DNA from: Clostridia bacterium
GTDB lineage: Bacteria > Bacillota > Clostridia > Oscillospirales > Acutalibacteraceae
DNA: 64,000 nt
Direction: 5' to 3'
NCBI GenBank assembly: GCA_030532035.1
Contig: JAUNLX010000002.1
Span: 78,451 to 142,450, forward strand
Shown: positions 18,865-27,824 of the stretch, piece after piece
How the letters are laid out: every line of letters begins with the position of its first letter
Numbering within the stretch: the first letter of the stretch is position 1
Notes under the pieces: generated by a model
The model's database searches: none
What the model saw: only the letters and a program-made list of their open reading frames with translations
Told to the model about the DNA's origin: nothing
Position numbers and translations under genes: made by a program

Positions 18865-20099
18865 ACATTTTCCTCCAAACAGCGTAATATAGCTACAATT
18901 GATGATTTTTTGATTTTGCTTTTTAGATTTTCAATATTTCGCTCTGTATCAATCGGTGTAATAAACGCAAATTGACCGTTTTTTTCTTCGGAAATGGTGC
19001 ACTTTCCTTCAAATATCTGTTGTATTTCTTCAACCGATTTTTGATAATTTTCAGTTTCTGCGCGTAAATAAAAAGCTGATTTTCTATCAAGATAATCTGC
19101 AACAAAATTATCTATATGTTCTCCCCAACCAAAATTCTTTCTTTTTTTAAGATGATTTGCACAATCGAGGACATCAGCAACAACTGCAGAAGCCGTAGGC
19201 ATTTTTCCAGCACCTTTACCGTAAAATAAGACTTCACCTGTGGCATCGCCATTGACTAAAACGGCATTAAATACGCCGTTAACATTTGCCAGTTGATTGT
19301 GTTTGTCAACAAGCATTGGAGCAGTTATAACTTGAATTTTATCATCCTCAATTTTTTGAGAATCTGCAATAAGTTTTATTACGAAGCCTAAATCATTTGC
19401 AAAATAAATATCTTCATTTTTGATTTTAGAAATTCCCTCACTGTAAACTTCTTTAGGATATATATGATGACCATAGCATAGCGATGACAAGATACAAATT
19501 TTTCTCATAGCATCAAAGCCCTCGATGTCATCTGTTGGATCTTTTTCGGCATATCCATTGTCTTGAGCAAGTTTTAGAGCCTCTTCAAAGCTCATTTTAT
19601 CATCAATCATTTTTGAAAAGATGAAATTAGTTGTTCCGTTGAGAATACCAGTAACTCGATCTATTTTATTTGCGGCAAGACAATTTGAAATTGGGCGTAT
19701 AATCGGAATACCTCCGCCAACACTTGCTTCAAAGAAATAATTTACATTATTTTCCTCTGCAGCTTTGAGTATCTCAAATCCTTTAGTGGCAACCAGTTCT
19801 TTATTTGAAGAAACAACAGACTTTCCTTTTTGTATTGCCTGCATAGTATATTCAAAAGCAGGATTTATTCCGCCGATGGTTTCCACTACAACTTTTACAG
19901 ATTCGTCATTTAATATAACTTGAAAGTCCTTTGTAAATTTGTCGCAGTATGAGAGTTCAGGAAAATCATTCAAATCAAGAATATATTTAATATCGATGCT
20001 ATTGTCTGGCGTTTTATCGGAAAGCTTTTTGTTTTTGCTTTCTATCGTTTCGACTACACCACTACCTACTGTTCCGTGACCTAAAACGGCTATGTTCAT
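18861..20099 (-). CDS. hom: homoserine dehydrogenase
   Basis: Reduces aspartate semialdehyde to homoserine. 412 residues. The N-terminal Rossmann fold (IAVLGHGTVGSGVVE), ETIGGINPA, SNKELVA, the substrate site GGGIPIIRPISN and GILNGTTNFI, and ATDDIEG-like PTDDIEGFDA with KICILSSLCYG are present. A ~75-residue C-terminal ACT-like region (~335-412) probably gives threonine feedback. Translationally coupled to lysC. Confidence 0.95.
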   Translation of the reverse strand: MNIAVLGHGTVGSGVVETIESKNKKLSDKTPDNSIDIKYILDLNDFPELSYCDKFTKDFQVILNDESVKVVVETIGGINPAFEYTMQAIQKGKSVVSSNKELVATKGFEILKAAEENNVNYFFEASVGGGIPIIRPISNCLAANKIDRVTGILNGTTNFIFSKMIDDKMSFEEALKLAQDNGYAEKDPTDDIEGFDAMRKICILSSLCYGHHIYPKEVYSEGISKIKNEDIYFANDLGFVIKLIADSQKIEDDKIQVITAPMLVDKHNQLANVNGVFNAVLVNGDATGEVLFYGKGAGKMPTASAVVADVLDCANHLKKRKNFGWGEHIDNFVADYLDRKSAFYLRAETENYQKSVEEIQQIFEGKCTISEEKNGQFAFITPIDTERNIENLKSKIKKSSIVAILRCLEENV

Positions 20100-20120
20100 A
20101 AAACTATCAAACCTCGTTAT

Positions 20121-21332
20121 TTATATTTTCGTCTGACTTGAATTGTCTTTTTCAACAATTTCAAGCTTATTCAAATCATCGTTTTGTGAGCCGCCTATGT
20201 ATCCCTCTTTTTGCAACATCTTTATCAAGAACAACATCATAGGAAATAGGAAGAGACCTACGAAACCCAGTAATTTAGCGCCAATAAACATTGACATGAG
20301 AGATATTGCAGGATTTAAATCAAATTGAGTGGCAATAAGCTTTGGCTCAATTATTTGTCTTACTACCGTTATTATTATATATGTTATTGCAAGAGCAATA
20401 GCAAGCTTATAATCTTGAACAACTAAGCTATAGAGAATCCATGGTCCAAGAAATGTTCCAGTTCCCAAAATGGGAAGAATATCAAAAAGGGCGATAATCA
20501 AAGCTAAAATCAATTTATATTTACCGTCCATAATTTTTGCCCAGGTTATGATGTTAAAAGCAATATATAATTCGCAAAAAGTAACAAATAAAATAATTAC
20601 ATAAGATTTTAGAATTTTCTTGATAGAAGCAAAGATAGTATTTTTCATCAAGAGAAAAGTTTCTCGTTTTTCCGGTTTTATAAAAGAGATGAAAAGTTTT
20701 TTAAGTTCATCATAGTCAACAGCTATAAAGCAAGTGAGCACAACCGTTATTACAAATCCGAAAAAAGCGGCTGGTATATTTTTGGCAAGATCATATACCT
20801 TGGGAACCCCTGCAGAAATAAATTTATTTATATTAAATGTGTTTGTTTGCGTTGAAACTGCCGCACGATATTGAGGGTCTACTAATTTTTTTAAGCCCTC
20901 CGAGGCACTGCGCAAGAAATTTGAAACATAATTTTTGAATATATCTGGAGTTATATCTAAAATTTTATTTGAAATGGTTTCGAGCCACATAGGTTCAGAC
21001 ACTTTTTGAAAAAAGAAATCCTTAAATGATATGAGTTCGCTGATTATCTTTTTCCCCGAAAAATATATCACCGTCAATACAAGAGTATAAGTCAAAACGA
21101 CAACAAGTATAGCAACTATTGCTTTTACAGATTTCTTTTTTATATTAAATTTTGCAATAGGCCACTGTGAAACGGCAGCAATAATTATCGCTATTAGTAT
21201 TGGCGCAATTGTCGGCAATACATATTTAACTACTAAAAAAAGTAAAACTGATATTATTGCGACATATAAAACATTTATTATAAAAGTTCTTTTAGACTCA
21301 ACATTTTCAGTGGAGAAAAAATCTCTTTTCAT
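20121..21332 (-). CDS. AI-2E transporter family permease (YtvI/PerM-like)
   Basis: 403 residues with seven or eight predicted TM helices. The central region (~100-165) is soluble and amphipathic. The family signature is visible in LILALIIALFDILPILGTGTFLGPW and in the C-terminal IIEPKLIATQFDLNPAISLMSMFIGAKL (shown here only as landmarks). Family members include the AI-2 exporter TqsA and Na+/H+ antiporters; substrate is unknown. It lies 21 bp upstream of hom and may be in the same transcript. AAGGAGCC precedes the ATG. Confidence 0.88.
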   Translation of the reverse strand: MKRDFFSTENVESKRTFIINVLYVAIISVLLFLVVKYVLPTIAPILIAIIIAAVSQWPIAKFNIKKKSVKAIVAILVVVLTYTLVLTVIYFSGKKIISELISFKDFFFQKVSEPMWLETISNKILDITPDIFKNYVSNFLRSASEGLKKLVDPQYRAAVSTQTNTFNINKFISAGVPKVYDLAKNIPAAFFGFVITVVLTCFIAVDYDELKKLFISFIKPEKRETFLLMKNTIFASIKKILKSYVIILFVTFCELYIAFNIITWAKIMDGKYKLILALIIALFDILPILGTGTFLGPWILYSLVVQDYKLAIALAITYIIITVVRQIIEPKLIATQFDLNPAISLMSMFIGAKLLGFVGLFLFPMMLFLIKMLQKEGYIGGSQNDDLNKLEIVEKDNSSQTKI

Positions 21333-21486
21333 AAAAGGCTCCTTATAAACAAGCTGAAATAAATTATAAACGATTTTCCGTTATATGACAATAATCAAGT
21401 ACTTTTATATAAAAAGAAATTTTCAATAAATTTTAATGGCAGATATTTTTGTATAATCTGATTTTTATTACGATATGTAAAACCGC

Positions 21487-21543
21487 GATTTAAGTTAACT
21501 TGATTTTTAACACTTAAATCAAACAGCCCGCTTCTGCGGGCTG
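21487..21543. ncRNA. tandem hairpins, possible small RNA or orphan terminator
   Basis: The first stem is GATTTAAGT (21487-21495) / ACTTAAATC (21512-21520). The second is a perfect GC-rich CAGCCCGC-TTCT-GCGGGCTG (21524-21543). On the plus strand it is followed by CTTTAAC, on the minus strand by TTTGATTT. No annotated gene ends here because the flanking genes diverge. A TATAAT at 21452 would give a short transcript ending at the GC hairpin. Confidence 0.3.
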
Positions 21544-21560
21544 CTTTAACACTTTCGTTT

Positions 21561-21606
21561 AATTTACTTAAGGTAAATTGATTTTTACCCCTTCAATTGC
21601 TATAAT
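21561..21606 (+). promoter_or_regulatory. rpe operon promoter with overlapping inverted repeat
   Basis: TTGATT (21578-21583), a 17-bp spacer and TATAAT (21601-21606). AATTTAC-TTAAG-GTAAATT (21561-21579) is an inverted repeat touching the -35 box. Confidence 0.65.
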
Positions 21607-21633
21607 TATTTCATCAAAATTTGGAGGCAAAAG

Positions 21634-22287
21634 ATGAAAATTTCTCCCTCGGTATTATCTGCCGATTTTTCAAAATTAGACAGAGAACTCGAAAAAATGT
21701 GGAATTCTGGTGCAGAATGGATTCATTATGATGTAATGGATGGCCTTTTCGTTCCCAATATTACTTTTGGAGCTCCAGTTATCAAGTGCCTGAAAGATAA
21801 AACGAAGGCCGTAAGTGATGTACATCTCATGATAGAAGATCCCATAAAATATATTGAAGATTTTGCAAATGCTGGTGCAGATTATATTACTTTTCATATT
21901 GAATCAAAGTCCGACATAAAACAGACTATTCAAAAAATAAAAGATTGTGGCTGTAAAGCTGGTCTTACTTTGAGGCCTAAAACTGATATTAACAAACTTC
22001 TCCCATATCTTGAAATGATCGACCTTGTTTTAATTATGACTGTTGAGCCTGGATTTTCAGGTCAAAGCTTTATGGCTGATCAAGTTGAAAAAATAAAAAT
22101 CGTCAGACAAAAAGCTAAAGAGTTGAATTTAGATTTAATAATAAATGTTGATGGTGGGATAAATACGGAAAATATCAATATCGTTTCCAAAGCGGGAGCA
22201 GATGTTGTTGTTTCAGGAAGTACAGTTTTCAAATCGGAAGATCCTGCAAAGACTATTGCCGAATTAAAGAAAAACGCTGTTGTTTAA
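21634..22287 (+). CDS. rpe: ribulose-phosphate 3-epimerase
   Basis: Interconverts ribulose-5-P and xylulose-5-P in the pentose phosphate pathway. 217 residues, TIM barrel. Catalytic signatures: PSVLSADFSKL, HYDVMDGLFVPNITFG (catalytic Asp, metal His), DVHLMI, TVEPGFSGQSF, NVDGGI (second Asp) and VVSGSTVF. GGAGG precedes the ATG. It heads the transcript that continues into the Rnf-like genes (1-bp gap); it supplies substrate for the transketolase encoded at 41268-43112. Confidence 0.96.
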   Translation: MKISPSVLSADFSKLDRELEKMWNSGAEWIHYDVMDGLFVPNITFGAPVIKCLKDKTKAVSDVHLMIEDPIKYIEDFANAGADYITFHIESKSDIKQTIQKIKDCGCKAGLTLRPKTDINKLLPYLEMIDLVLIMTVEPGFSGQSFMADQVEKIKIVRQKAKELNLDLIINVDGGINTENINIVSKAGADVVVSGSTVFKSEDPAKTIAELKKNAVV

Positions 22288-22288
22288 T

Positions 22289-23341
22289 ATGGTAAAAGAA
22301 GAACAAATTGAAAAGAAAAAATTCACAATAAAAGAATATATGATAGATTTGATAATAATGTTATCTTGTCTGTCTATTATGGGTATTTATCTAAACGGAG
22401 CGAGAGCTCTATTTATAATTCTTATTTGTATTTTTACAGGAGTTCTTTCAGAGAGTTTTATTGATTTTGTAATAAGAAAAAAAATTCGTACCTCGGTCGT
22501 TGATTTAAATACGGTTGCACATTCTATGATAGTGGCTCTGTGTATGCCAGTTTCTATACCTTTGTTTTTTCCGATAATTGGTACCTTGGTGACTGTTGTA
22601 ATAGGTAAAATTCCTTTCGGAGAATCAAAAGAACAAATTTTTGTTCCCTCGGCTGTTGGGCTTTCTTTTTTAAGCGTTGCTTATGGAGAATATCTTTTTA
22701 CTTTTAGAGCTTTTGAATTTATAAAAAGTAAAGAGATAAGTGGAATAAACGATTTATCGTTGGCAGGTATGTTAAAGCAAGGCAAATCCATAATGCCCGA
22801 TGCGATGAATGTTATACAAGTTATAATTGGCAGAGTTACAGGACCGATTGGAACTACTGCTATAATTTTATTTTTAGGCTGTTTTATCTATCTTGCTATA
22901 AAGAGGAGAGAACAGCTTGTGGTCATCTTTTTCTACCTTTTTGCAATTACTCTGGTAGCAATTATTTCTCCCAGAGTTTATACCGGAAGAAAAATTTCTA
23001 TATTAATGGAATTGAGCGCAGGTTATGTTTTATTTGGCTCAATATTTATGCTGTCTGATTTAATTACTTCGCCAAAAAATCCTATAGCTCGTGGGGCATA
23101 TGGTTTCTTTGCCGGCATACTCACTATGTTATTTAGGCATTTTGGAAAATTTGAAGATGGCGTATTTTTTGTTGTTATTTTGATGAATGCTATGTCTGAT
23201 TTTTTCGAACGATTGGGCTTGAAAATTGAAAGTCTTTCGGACGAAAACAAAAAGAATAAAGGAGCAGTTAAAAAAGTTGAAAAAAAGCACAGAAACTACA
23301 GAAAAATTAAAAAAGGACAAGAAAAACAAGAAATTAAGTAG
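22289..23341 (+). CDS. RnfD/NqrB-like membrane protein without flavinylation motif
   Basis: About 350 residues, some eight to nine TM helices. Family landmarks: VDLNTVAHSMIVALCMPV near residue 75, a FVPSAVGLSF segment, GRVTGPIGTTAI (RnfD usually has NVGGSIGETS), and C-terminal FMLSDLITSPKNPIARGAYG (RnfD: TDPVTSP...). The segment where RnfD/NqrB carry the covalent-FMN S-G-A-T motif reads SGINDLSLAGMLKQG, without the acceptor Thr. The C-terminal ~35 residues are Lys-rich. I use ATG 22289 directly after rpe; the longer TTG at 22280 lies within rpe. It is followed by E-like and A-like genes in the canonical Rnf order (C-D-G-E-A-B) with C, G and B absent. Confidence 0.8.
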   Translation: MVKEEQIEKKKFTIKEYMIDLIIMLSCLSIMGIYLNGARALFIILICIFTGVLSESFIDFVIRKKIRTSVVDLNTVAHSMIVALCMPVSIPLFFPIIGTLVTVVIGKIPFGESKEQIFVPSAVGLSFLSVAYGEYLFTFRAFEFIKSKEISGINDLSLAGMLKQGKSIMPDAMNVIQVIIGRVTGPIGTTAIILFLGCFIYLAIKRREQLVVIFFYLFAITLVAIISPRVYTGRKISILMELSAGYVLFGSIFMLSDLITSPKNPIARGAYGFFAGILTMLFRHFGKFEDGVFFVVILMNAMSDFFERLGLKIESLSDENKKNKGAVKKVEKKHRNYRKIKKGQEKQEIK

Positions 23342-24398
23342 AGAACTTTTTTCTGAAATCTTAATTAAAAATCCTGTTTTAGTTGGTGCTATTGGGCTTT
23401 GCCCGATTGTCGCTATAAGTAATTCTTTGGAAATTGCCTTTGTGTTTAGCTTAATAACCATAATTATGATGATTTTTACTCAAGTTTTAACCGCTCTTAT
23501 TTTTTCAAAATTTCCGCAGTGGATAAGATACGGATTATATGCACTGTCTAATATGATTGTTGTAACCGGTGCAATGTTTATAATATATAAGTTTTTGCCC
23601 AATAAAATGTCTACTTTTGGAATATATCTACCTTTGCTCGCTGTAAATCCCGTCATTACAAGACAGTGTGAGCTTGTGGCAGTTTTTTCAAAAGCTTCTT
23701 CTGCGCTTAAAAATGCAATAGCTTCGTCTTTAGGATATGCCTTGATAGTTATGATTGTTGGATTTATAAAAGGCTTATGGGGAGCGGGGAAAATTTTTGG
23801 AAATGGAATAGATTCTTACATAACCTCTAATGCGGCATTTATGCCTTTTACTGGATTTATTATACTTGCTTTTTTAGCCGCTCTTTTGAGAATATATTTT
23901 AGAAAAATAGATCCTATGTATGCAGAAGAACTGACTGTTCGTTCAAGAAGTTCACTGAAATCAAGAATTACAGAGAGGGCAAAGCCCACTGAAGAAAAAA
24001 TAAATGTTGAAGAAAACAACGAAACTTTTGACAAAAAGAAAGAAAATAATAAGAAAATTGAAATTATAAATTTGAATTTAAAAGATGAAAAGAAAGAAAA
24101 ACAGCAAGCGACTGATTCAAATTCAGCGGATAGCGATATAAAAGTAAAAATTAAAAATATAGAAAATATAGAATTGGAAGAAAAACCATCTGAGAAAAAC
24201 GAAAATTTAGAAAAAGAAGATAAAGAAAAAAATAATATAGTAGATGAAAAAGCAGAAGAAAAATTAGACGAAAAAAAAGAAAAAACTAAAGAGAAAGAAA
24301 AAACTACCGACAAAATAGCAAATTTAGATATGCTTACAAAGATGTCCGTTGAAGAAATTATAAAGAGATCAAAAACAGATAAAGGGGCCGACAAATGA
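23277..24398 (+). CDS. RnfE/NqrD-like membrane protein with long charged tail
   Basis: Residues ~30-225 form six TM helices with the RnfE landmarks ILIKNPVLVGAIGLCPIVA and GIYLPLLAVNPVITRQCE. The first cluster-ligand Cys (GLCP, codon 23400-23402) is kept; the second, normally VNC, is VNP (codon 23649-23651), though a Cys follows six residues later. A ~150-residue hydrophilic tail is almost entirely Lys/Glu/Asn and ends KMSVEEIIKRSK, unlike any Rnf subunit. I suggest TTG 23277 (AAAGGAG upstream, rather distant); TTG 23226 is the longest option. It overlaps the D-like gene by 65 bp or more. Confidence 0.78.
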   Translation: MKKSTETTEKLKKDKKNKKLSRELFSEILIKNPVLVGAIGLCPIVAISNSLEIAFVFSLITIIMMIFTQVLTALIFSKFPQWIRYGLYALSNMIVVTGAMFIIYKFLPNKMSTFGIYLPLLAVNPVITRQCELVAVFSKASSALKNAIASSLGYALIVMIVGFIKGLWGAGKIFGNGIDSYITSNAAFMPFTGFIILAFLAALLRIYFRKIDPMYAEELTVRSRSSLKSRITERAKPTEEKINVEENNETFDKKKENNKKIEIINLNLKDEKKEKQQATDSNSADSDIKVKIKNIENIELEEKPSEKNENLEKEDKEKNNIVDEKAEEKLDEKKEKTKEKEKTTDKIANLDMLTKMSVEEIIKRSKTDKGADK

Positions 24399-25009
24399 AT
24401 ATTTTTCTTGGATTTTTATCGGCAATTTTTTATATGGGCTTAAGTCAAAACCTTGTTTTTTCTGGTGGCTTTGGCTCAAGTGAAGTAATTAGAACTGCCG
24501 CAAGACCTGGTCAGCTTAAAATTTTCTTTTTGAGCATAACTTTTTTCTCGACGATAACAGCTCTTGTTTCGAGATTGTTTTTGCTCTTCCCACGACTTAA
24601 AACTGCAGAAGAATTTATAATTGTAATAGTTTTTGTTTTGATTTTAATTGCTATTTACTTTTTGACTTTGATTTTTGTAAAAATAGCACTTTCTAAGTCT
24701 TCATGGAAACAAGAACAGAAAGAAAAATTTTATAGACAAATATCTATTGCCGCTCTAAATACCATTGTATTGGCTCTGCCATTCATTTCAAAGAAAACAG
24801 CTTTTGGAATTTTAGATTCAGTTGGTGCAGGACTGGGTGCTGGGCTCGCTTTCATTATAGCGACATTCTTCTTAAATGAGGGAATGAAAAGGCTGGAAAA
24901 AAAGACGAGTATTCCTAAAAGTTTCAAGGGAACAGCGATAGTTTTTTTATATATGGGAATTATAGCTATGGCATTTACCGGATTTTCAGGTAAATCTTTG
25001 TTTTTCTAA
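24395..25009 (+). CDS. RnfA/NqrE-like membrane protein lacking cysteines
   Basis: 204 residues, six TM helices. The half-by-half similarity to RnfA includes MGLSQNLVFSGGFG (RnfA: LSRFLGICPFLG), ISIAALNTIVLALP (RnfA: VNCAVLG) and GAGLGAGLAFIIATFFLNEGMKRLE (RnfA: GFTLALVLFAGIRERLE). Neither family cysteine is present; the protein contains no Cys at all, so it cannot provide its half of the [2Fe-2S] site known from NqrD/E. ATG overlaps the E-like gene stop (ATGA). Cysteine desulfurase follows 8 bp later. Confidence 0.75.
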   Translation: MNIFLGFLSAIFYMGLSQNLVFSGGFGSSEVIRTAARPGQLKIFFLSITFFSTITALVSRLFLLFPRLKTAEEFIIVIVFVLILIAIYFLTLIFVKIALSKSSWKQEQKEKFYRQISIAALNTIVLALPFISKKTAFGILDSVGAGLGAGLAFIIATFFLNEGMKRLEKKTSIPKSFKGTAIVFLYMGIIAMAFTGFSGKSLFF

Positions 25010-25017
25010 GGAGAAAG

Positions 25018-26130
25018 ATGATTTATTTTGACAACGCTTCTACAACAAAACCAACCAAAGATGTAATAGATATAATGGCGCAGGCAAATTATACAAATTT
25101 TGCAAATGCGTCATCATTACATAAAATAGGAAATGATTCAAAAAATCTGCTTGAAGCTTCAAGAAAGCAAATTGCGGATTTTTTATCTATTAAATCAGAT
25201 GATTTATATTTCACTTCTGGAGGAACAGAGTCGAACAATATTATGCTCATTGGCTCTGCACTTAAAAATTTAAAAAGTAGAGGCAATATAATAACTGATC
25301 GACTGGAGCATCCGAGTGTGATAGAAGCCTGTAAAATAGCTGAACTTTTAGGCACAGAAATTCGCTTTGTCAAAAGTGACAAGGACGGAAAAATTGATTT
25401 GGCAAATTTACAGGAACTGATTGATGAAAAAACTCTGCTTTGCAGTTTTATGTTAGTAAATAATGAAACTGGAGTTGTGAATCCGATTGAGCAAGCAGCT
25501 GAAATTATTCATTCTAAAAATCAAAAAACTCTTTTGCACTGTGATGCAGTACAGGGATTTACCAAAATAAACTTGCCGACAAAAGATATTGATGCTTTTT
25601 CTGTAAGTTCGCATAAAATACATGGTCCCAAAGGAATAGGCGCATTATATTTAAAAAATAAAAATGCTGTTAGAACACCGGTTACAGGTGGTGGGCAAGA
25701 AAAAAACTTGCGTGGTGGAACTGAAGCTTTGCCAATAATAATGGGTTTTGCAAAAGCCGTTTCTGCGAGTGTTAAACAAAAGAAAAATGTTTATGAGATA
25801 AACAAATATCTGAGAAAAGAATTGACGAAAATCAAAGATGTTGTGATAAATTCTCCTGATGATGCTTCAGATTATATTTTGAATATTTCTATTTTGCCAC
25901 TACCGTCAGAAGTTGCAAGAAATGCCCTTTCCATGGAAGAAATTTATGTTTCTTCGGGTTCTGCTTGTACTAAAGGACATGAAAGTCATGTGCTTGTAGG
26001 ATTGAATTTACCTAAAGATAGACGGCAGTCGGCAATAAGACTCAGCTTTTCCGATTATAATACTTTAGATGAAGCGAAAGTATTTGTTGAAAAATTAAAA
26101 GAGATTATTACAAAGTATGGTGTGAAATAA
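25018..26130 (+). CDS. iscS: cysteine desulfurase (NifS/IscS family)
   Basis: PLP enzyme that moves sulfur from cysteine to a persulfide. 370 residues. IYFDNASTTKP start, SGGTESNN, HCDAVQ, the PLP lysine in SVSSHKIHGPKGIG, and the catalytic Cys loop SSGSACTKG. AAGGAG precedes the ATG. It is directly adjacent to thiI, so its most likely acceptor is ThiI for 4-thiouridine in tRNA; Fe-S work is also possible. The gene symbol is by family. Confidence 0.94.
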   Translation: MIYFDNASTTKPTKDVIDIMAQANYTNFANASSLHKIGNDSKNLLEASRKQIADFLSIKSDDLYFTSGGTESNNIMLIGSALKNLKSRGNIITDRLEHPSVIEACKIAELLGTEIRFVKSDKDGKIDLANLQELIDEKTLLCSFMLVNNETGVVNPIEQAAEIIHSKNQKTLLHCDAVQGFTKINLPTKDIDAFSVSSHKIHGPKGIGALYLKNKNAVRTPVTGGGQEKNLRGGTEALPIIMGFAKAVSASVKQKKNVYEINKYLRKELTKIKDVVINSPDDASDYILNISILPLPSEVARNALSMEEIYVSSGSACTKGHESHVLVGLNLPKDRRQSAIRLSFSDYNTLDEAKVFVEKLKEIITKYGVK

Positions 26131-27291
26131 ATGAAAAAAATGATTTTAATTAAACCTGGAGAACTTTATCTCAAAGGCAAAAATAGATATATTTTTGAAA
26201 ATCGTCTATCTGATAATATAAAAAAGGCGATTTCGGGAATGGGCGATTTTGAAGTCAAAAAATCACAATCTGCCATAACTGTAATTCCGAGAGGTCAGGA
26301 AGATACAGATCCTGTTTTTCAAAGACTTCAAAAAGTTTTTGGAATAGCCAGACTTTCCACAGCTTATATTTTCCCAAAAGATTTAGATGTAATTTTTAGC
26401 GAGGGAGCAGACTTAGCTGTTTCTCTTTTGCAAAATGAAAAAACTTTCAAAGTTGAAAGCAAAAGATCGGACAAAAAATTCAAATTAAAATCTCCTGAAA
26501 TATCTAAACTTATGGGAGCGGAAATTTTAAAAAGAAATGGTAAGCTTAAAGTTGATGTCAATAATCCGGACAGAACGATTTTTGTGGAAATTAGGGATTC
26601 GGCTTTTATTCACACTAATCAAACAAAAGGAGCTGGTGGATTGCCTTTGGGAAGCTCTGGCAAAGGAACTCTACTTTTGTCTGGTGGAATAGACAGTCCA
26701 GTTTCAGCTTATTTAATGGCAAAAAGAGGACTTAAATTGAATGCTGTTCACTTTACTTCCCCTCCATTTACCAGCCCTGCAGCAGAAGACAAGGTAAAAA
26801 GACTGGTTGAAAAGTTAAATGTTTTCACCGGTTCAATGGATTTATATTTGGTTTATTTTACTGAAATTCAACAAGCAATTCGTGAAAAATGCAAAGAGGA
26901 ATATTTCACCCTCATAATGCGTCGATTTATGATGAGAATCGCAGAAAATATAGCTTTTAAAACAGGCTCTAAGGCTCTAATTACGGGGGAAAGTTTAGGT
27001 CAGGTTGCGTCTCAGACACTTCCTGCTTTAAATTCGACAGACTCTGTTGCCACAATGTCAATTTTAAGACCACTTATAGGGCTTGATAAATTTGAAATAT
27101 CAGAAATTTCTCAAAAAATTGATACTTATGATATTTCCTGTGAACCATATGAAGACTGTTGTACTGTTTTTACTCCAACGCATCCAAAAATAAATCCCAA
27201 AATGGAAGATGTTATTAGAGAAGAGCAAAAGCTCGACATAGATGAACTTATTTCAAAGGCTTTGGAGAAAACTCGAAAGGAAATAATTTGA
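26131..27291 (+). CDS. thiI: tRNA 4-thiouridine synthetase ThiI, no rhodanese domain
   Basis: 386 residues: N-terminal ferredoxin-like and THUMP domains (to ~165), then a PP-loop ATPase (LLSGGIDSPVSAYLMAKRG), GESLGQVASQT, and EPYEDCCTVFTP, which includes the conserved cysteine. The C-terminal rhodanese domain of the enterobacterial protein is absent, as is usual in Firmicutes where a dedicated cysteine desulfurase supplies sulfur; that gene is immediately upstream. Confidence 0.95.
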   Translation: MKKMILIKPGELYLKGKNRYIFENRLSDNIKKAISGMGDFEVKKSQSAITVIPRGQEDTDPVFQRLQKVFGIARLSTAYIFPKDLDVIFSEGADLAVSLLQNEKTFKVESKRSDKKFKLKSPEISKLMGAEILKRNGKLKVDVNNPDRTIFVEIRDSAFIHTNQTKGAGGLPLGSSGKGTLLLSGGIDSPVSAYLMAKRGLKLNAVHFTSPPFTSPAAEDKVKRLVEKLNVFTGSMDLYLVYFTEIQQAIREKCKEEYFTLIMRRFMMRIAENIAFKTGSKALITGESLGQVASQTLPALNSTDSVATMSILRPLIGLDKFEISEISQKIDTYDISCEPYEDCCTVFTPTHPKINPKMEDVIREEQKLDIDELISKALEKTRKEII

Positions 27292-27755
27292 ATTTAGTTG
27301 AACTTTTACAGAAAAAAAACTTAACACTTTCTGTCGCAGAATCTTGTACTGGAGGGCTTATAAGTAGCTTAATAACTGATATACCTGATTCTTCAAAAGT
27401 TTTTGTCTTTGGAGCAGTAACATACTCACTTTCGATGAAAGAAAAATTGTTGTCAGTTTCTCATACTCATTTGGTGAAAAATGGGCCATATAACTATGAA
27501 ACCGTAATTGAAATGGCAAAAAACATCAAAAAATATTCAAAAACCGATGTGTCTATTGCAGTTAGTGGCGTAGCAGGTCCGTCAGATGAAATTGATACAA
27601 AGGCTGGAGTTTGCTATGTGGCAGTAGACTTTTGTGGAAAAATATATACCAAAATTATAGACACAAAAACGAACAAAAGAAAAACAAATAAAGAAAAATT
27701 TGCAAGAAAATCTATAGAATTTTTAATTGAAATTATAGAAAATCATTGTGATTAA
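27288..27755 (+). CDS. pncC: nicotinamide-nucleotide amidohydrolase (CinA C-terminal domain)
   Basis: 155 residues, single CinA-C domain. SVAESCTGGLISSLITDIPDSS contains the catalytic Ser/Thr region, then GAVTYS and VSGVAGPSDE. It deamidates NMN to NaMN, recycling pyridine nucleotide. The TTG start overlaps the thiI stop. It is stand-alone here; a CinA-like two-domain protein lies at 29432-30712. Confidence 0.85.
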   Translation: MNLVELLQKKNLTLSVAESCTGGLISSLITDIPDSSKVFVFGAVTYSLSMKEKLLSVSHTHLVKNGPYNYETVIEMAKNIKKYSKTDVSIAVSGVAGPSDEIDTKAGVCYVAVDFCGKIYTKIIDTKTNKRKTNKEKFARKSIEFLIEIIENHCD

Positions 27756-27791
27756 TCTTCAACATAAAATATACAAAAAACTTAAATTGTG

Positions 27792-27808
27792 TTATCATTA
27801 AATGATAA
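27792..27808. promoter_or_regulatory. palindrome upstream of the sortase gene
   Basis: TTATCATT-A-AATGATAA is a perfect 8-bp inverted repeat 17 bp before the sortase start and just upstream of its ribosome binding site. Candidate operator. Confidence 0.35.
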
Positions 27809-27824
27809 TAAAAGAGGTGATATC

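Larger units (their letters stand above)
21333..21633. other. 301-bp divergent intergenic region
   Basis: Between perM (minus) and rpe (plus). It contains a TATAAT at 21452-21457 on the plus strand without a convincing -35, two tandem hairpins (21487-21543), and the rpe promoter with an inverted repeat. No coding potential is evident. Confidence 0.5.

Noticed and set aside
20100..20120. Lysine riboswitch upstream of hom-lysC
   Set aside because: Only 21 bp separate hom from the upstream permease gene; no leader exists.
23816..24394. 192-residue minus-strand ORF opposite the charged tail of the RnfE-like gene
   Set aside because: It is the antisense of a Lys/Glu-rich stretch, giving a Ser/Phe-rich translation with no ribosome binding site; a composition artefact.
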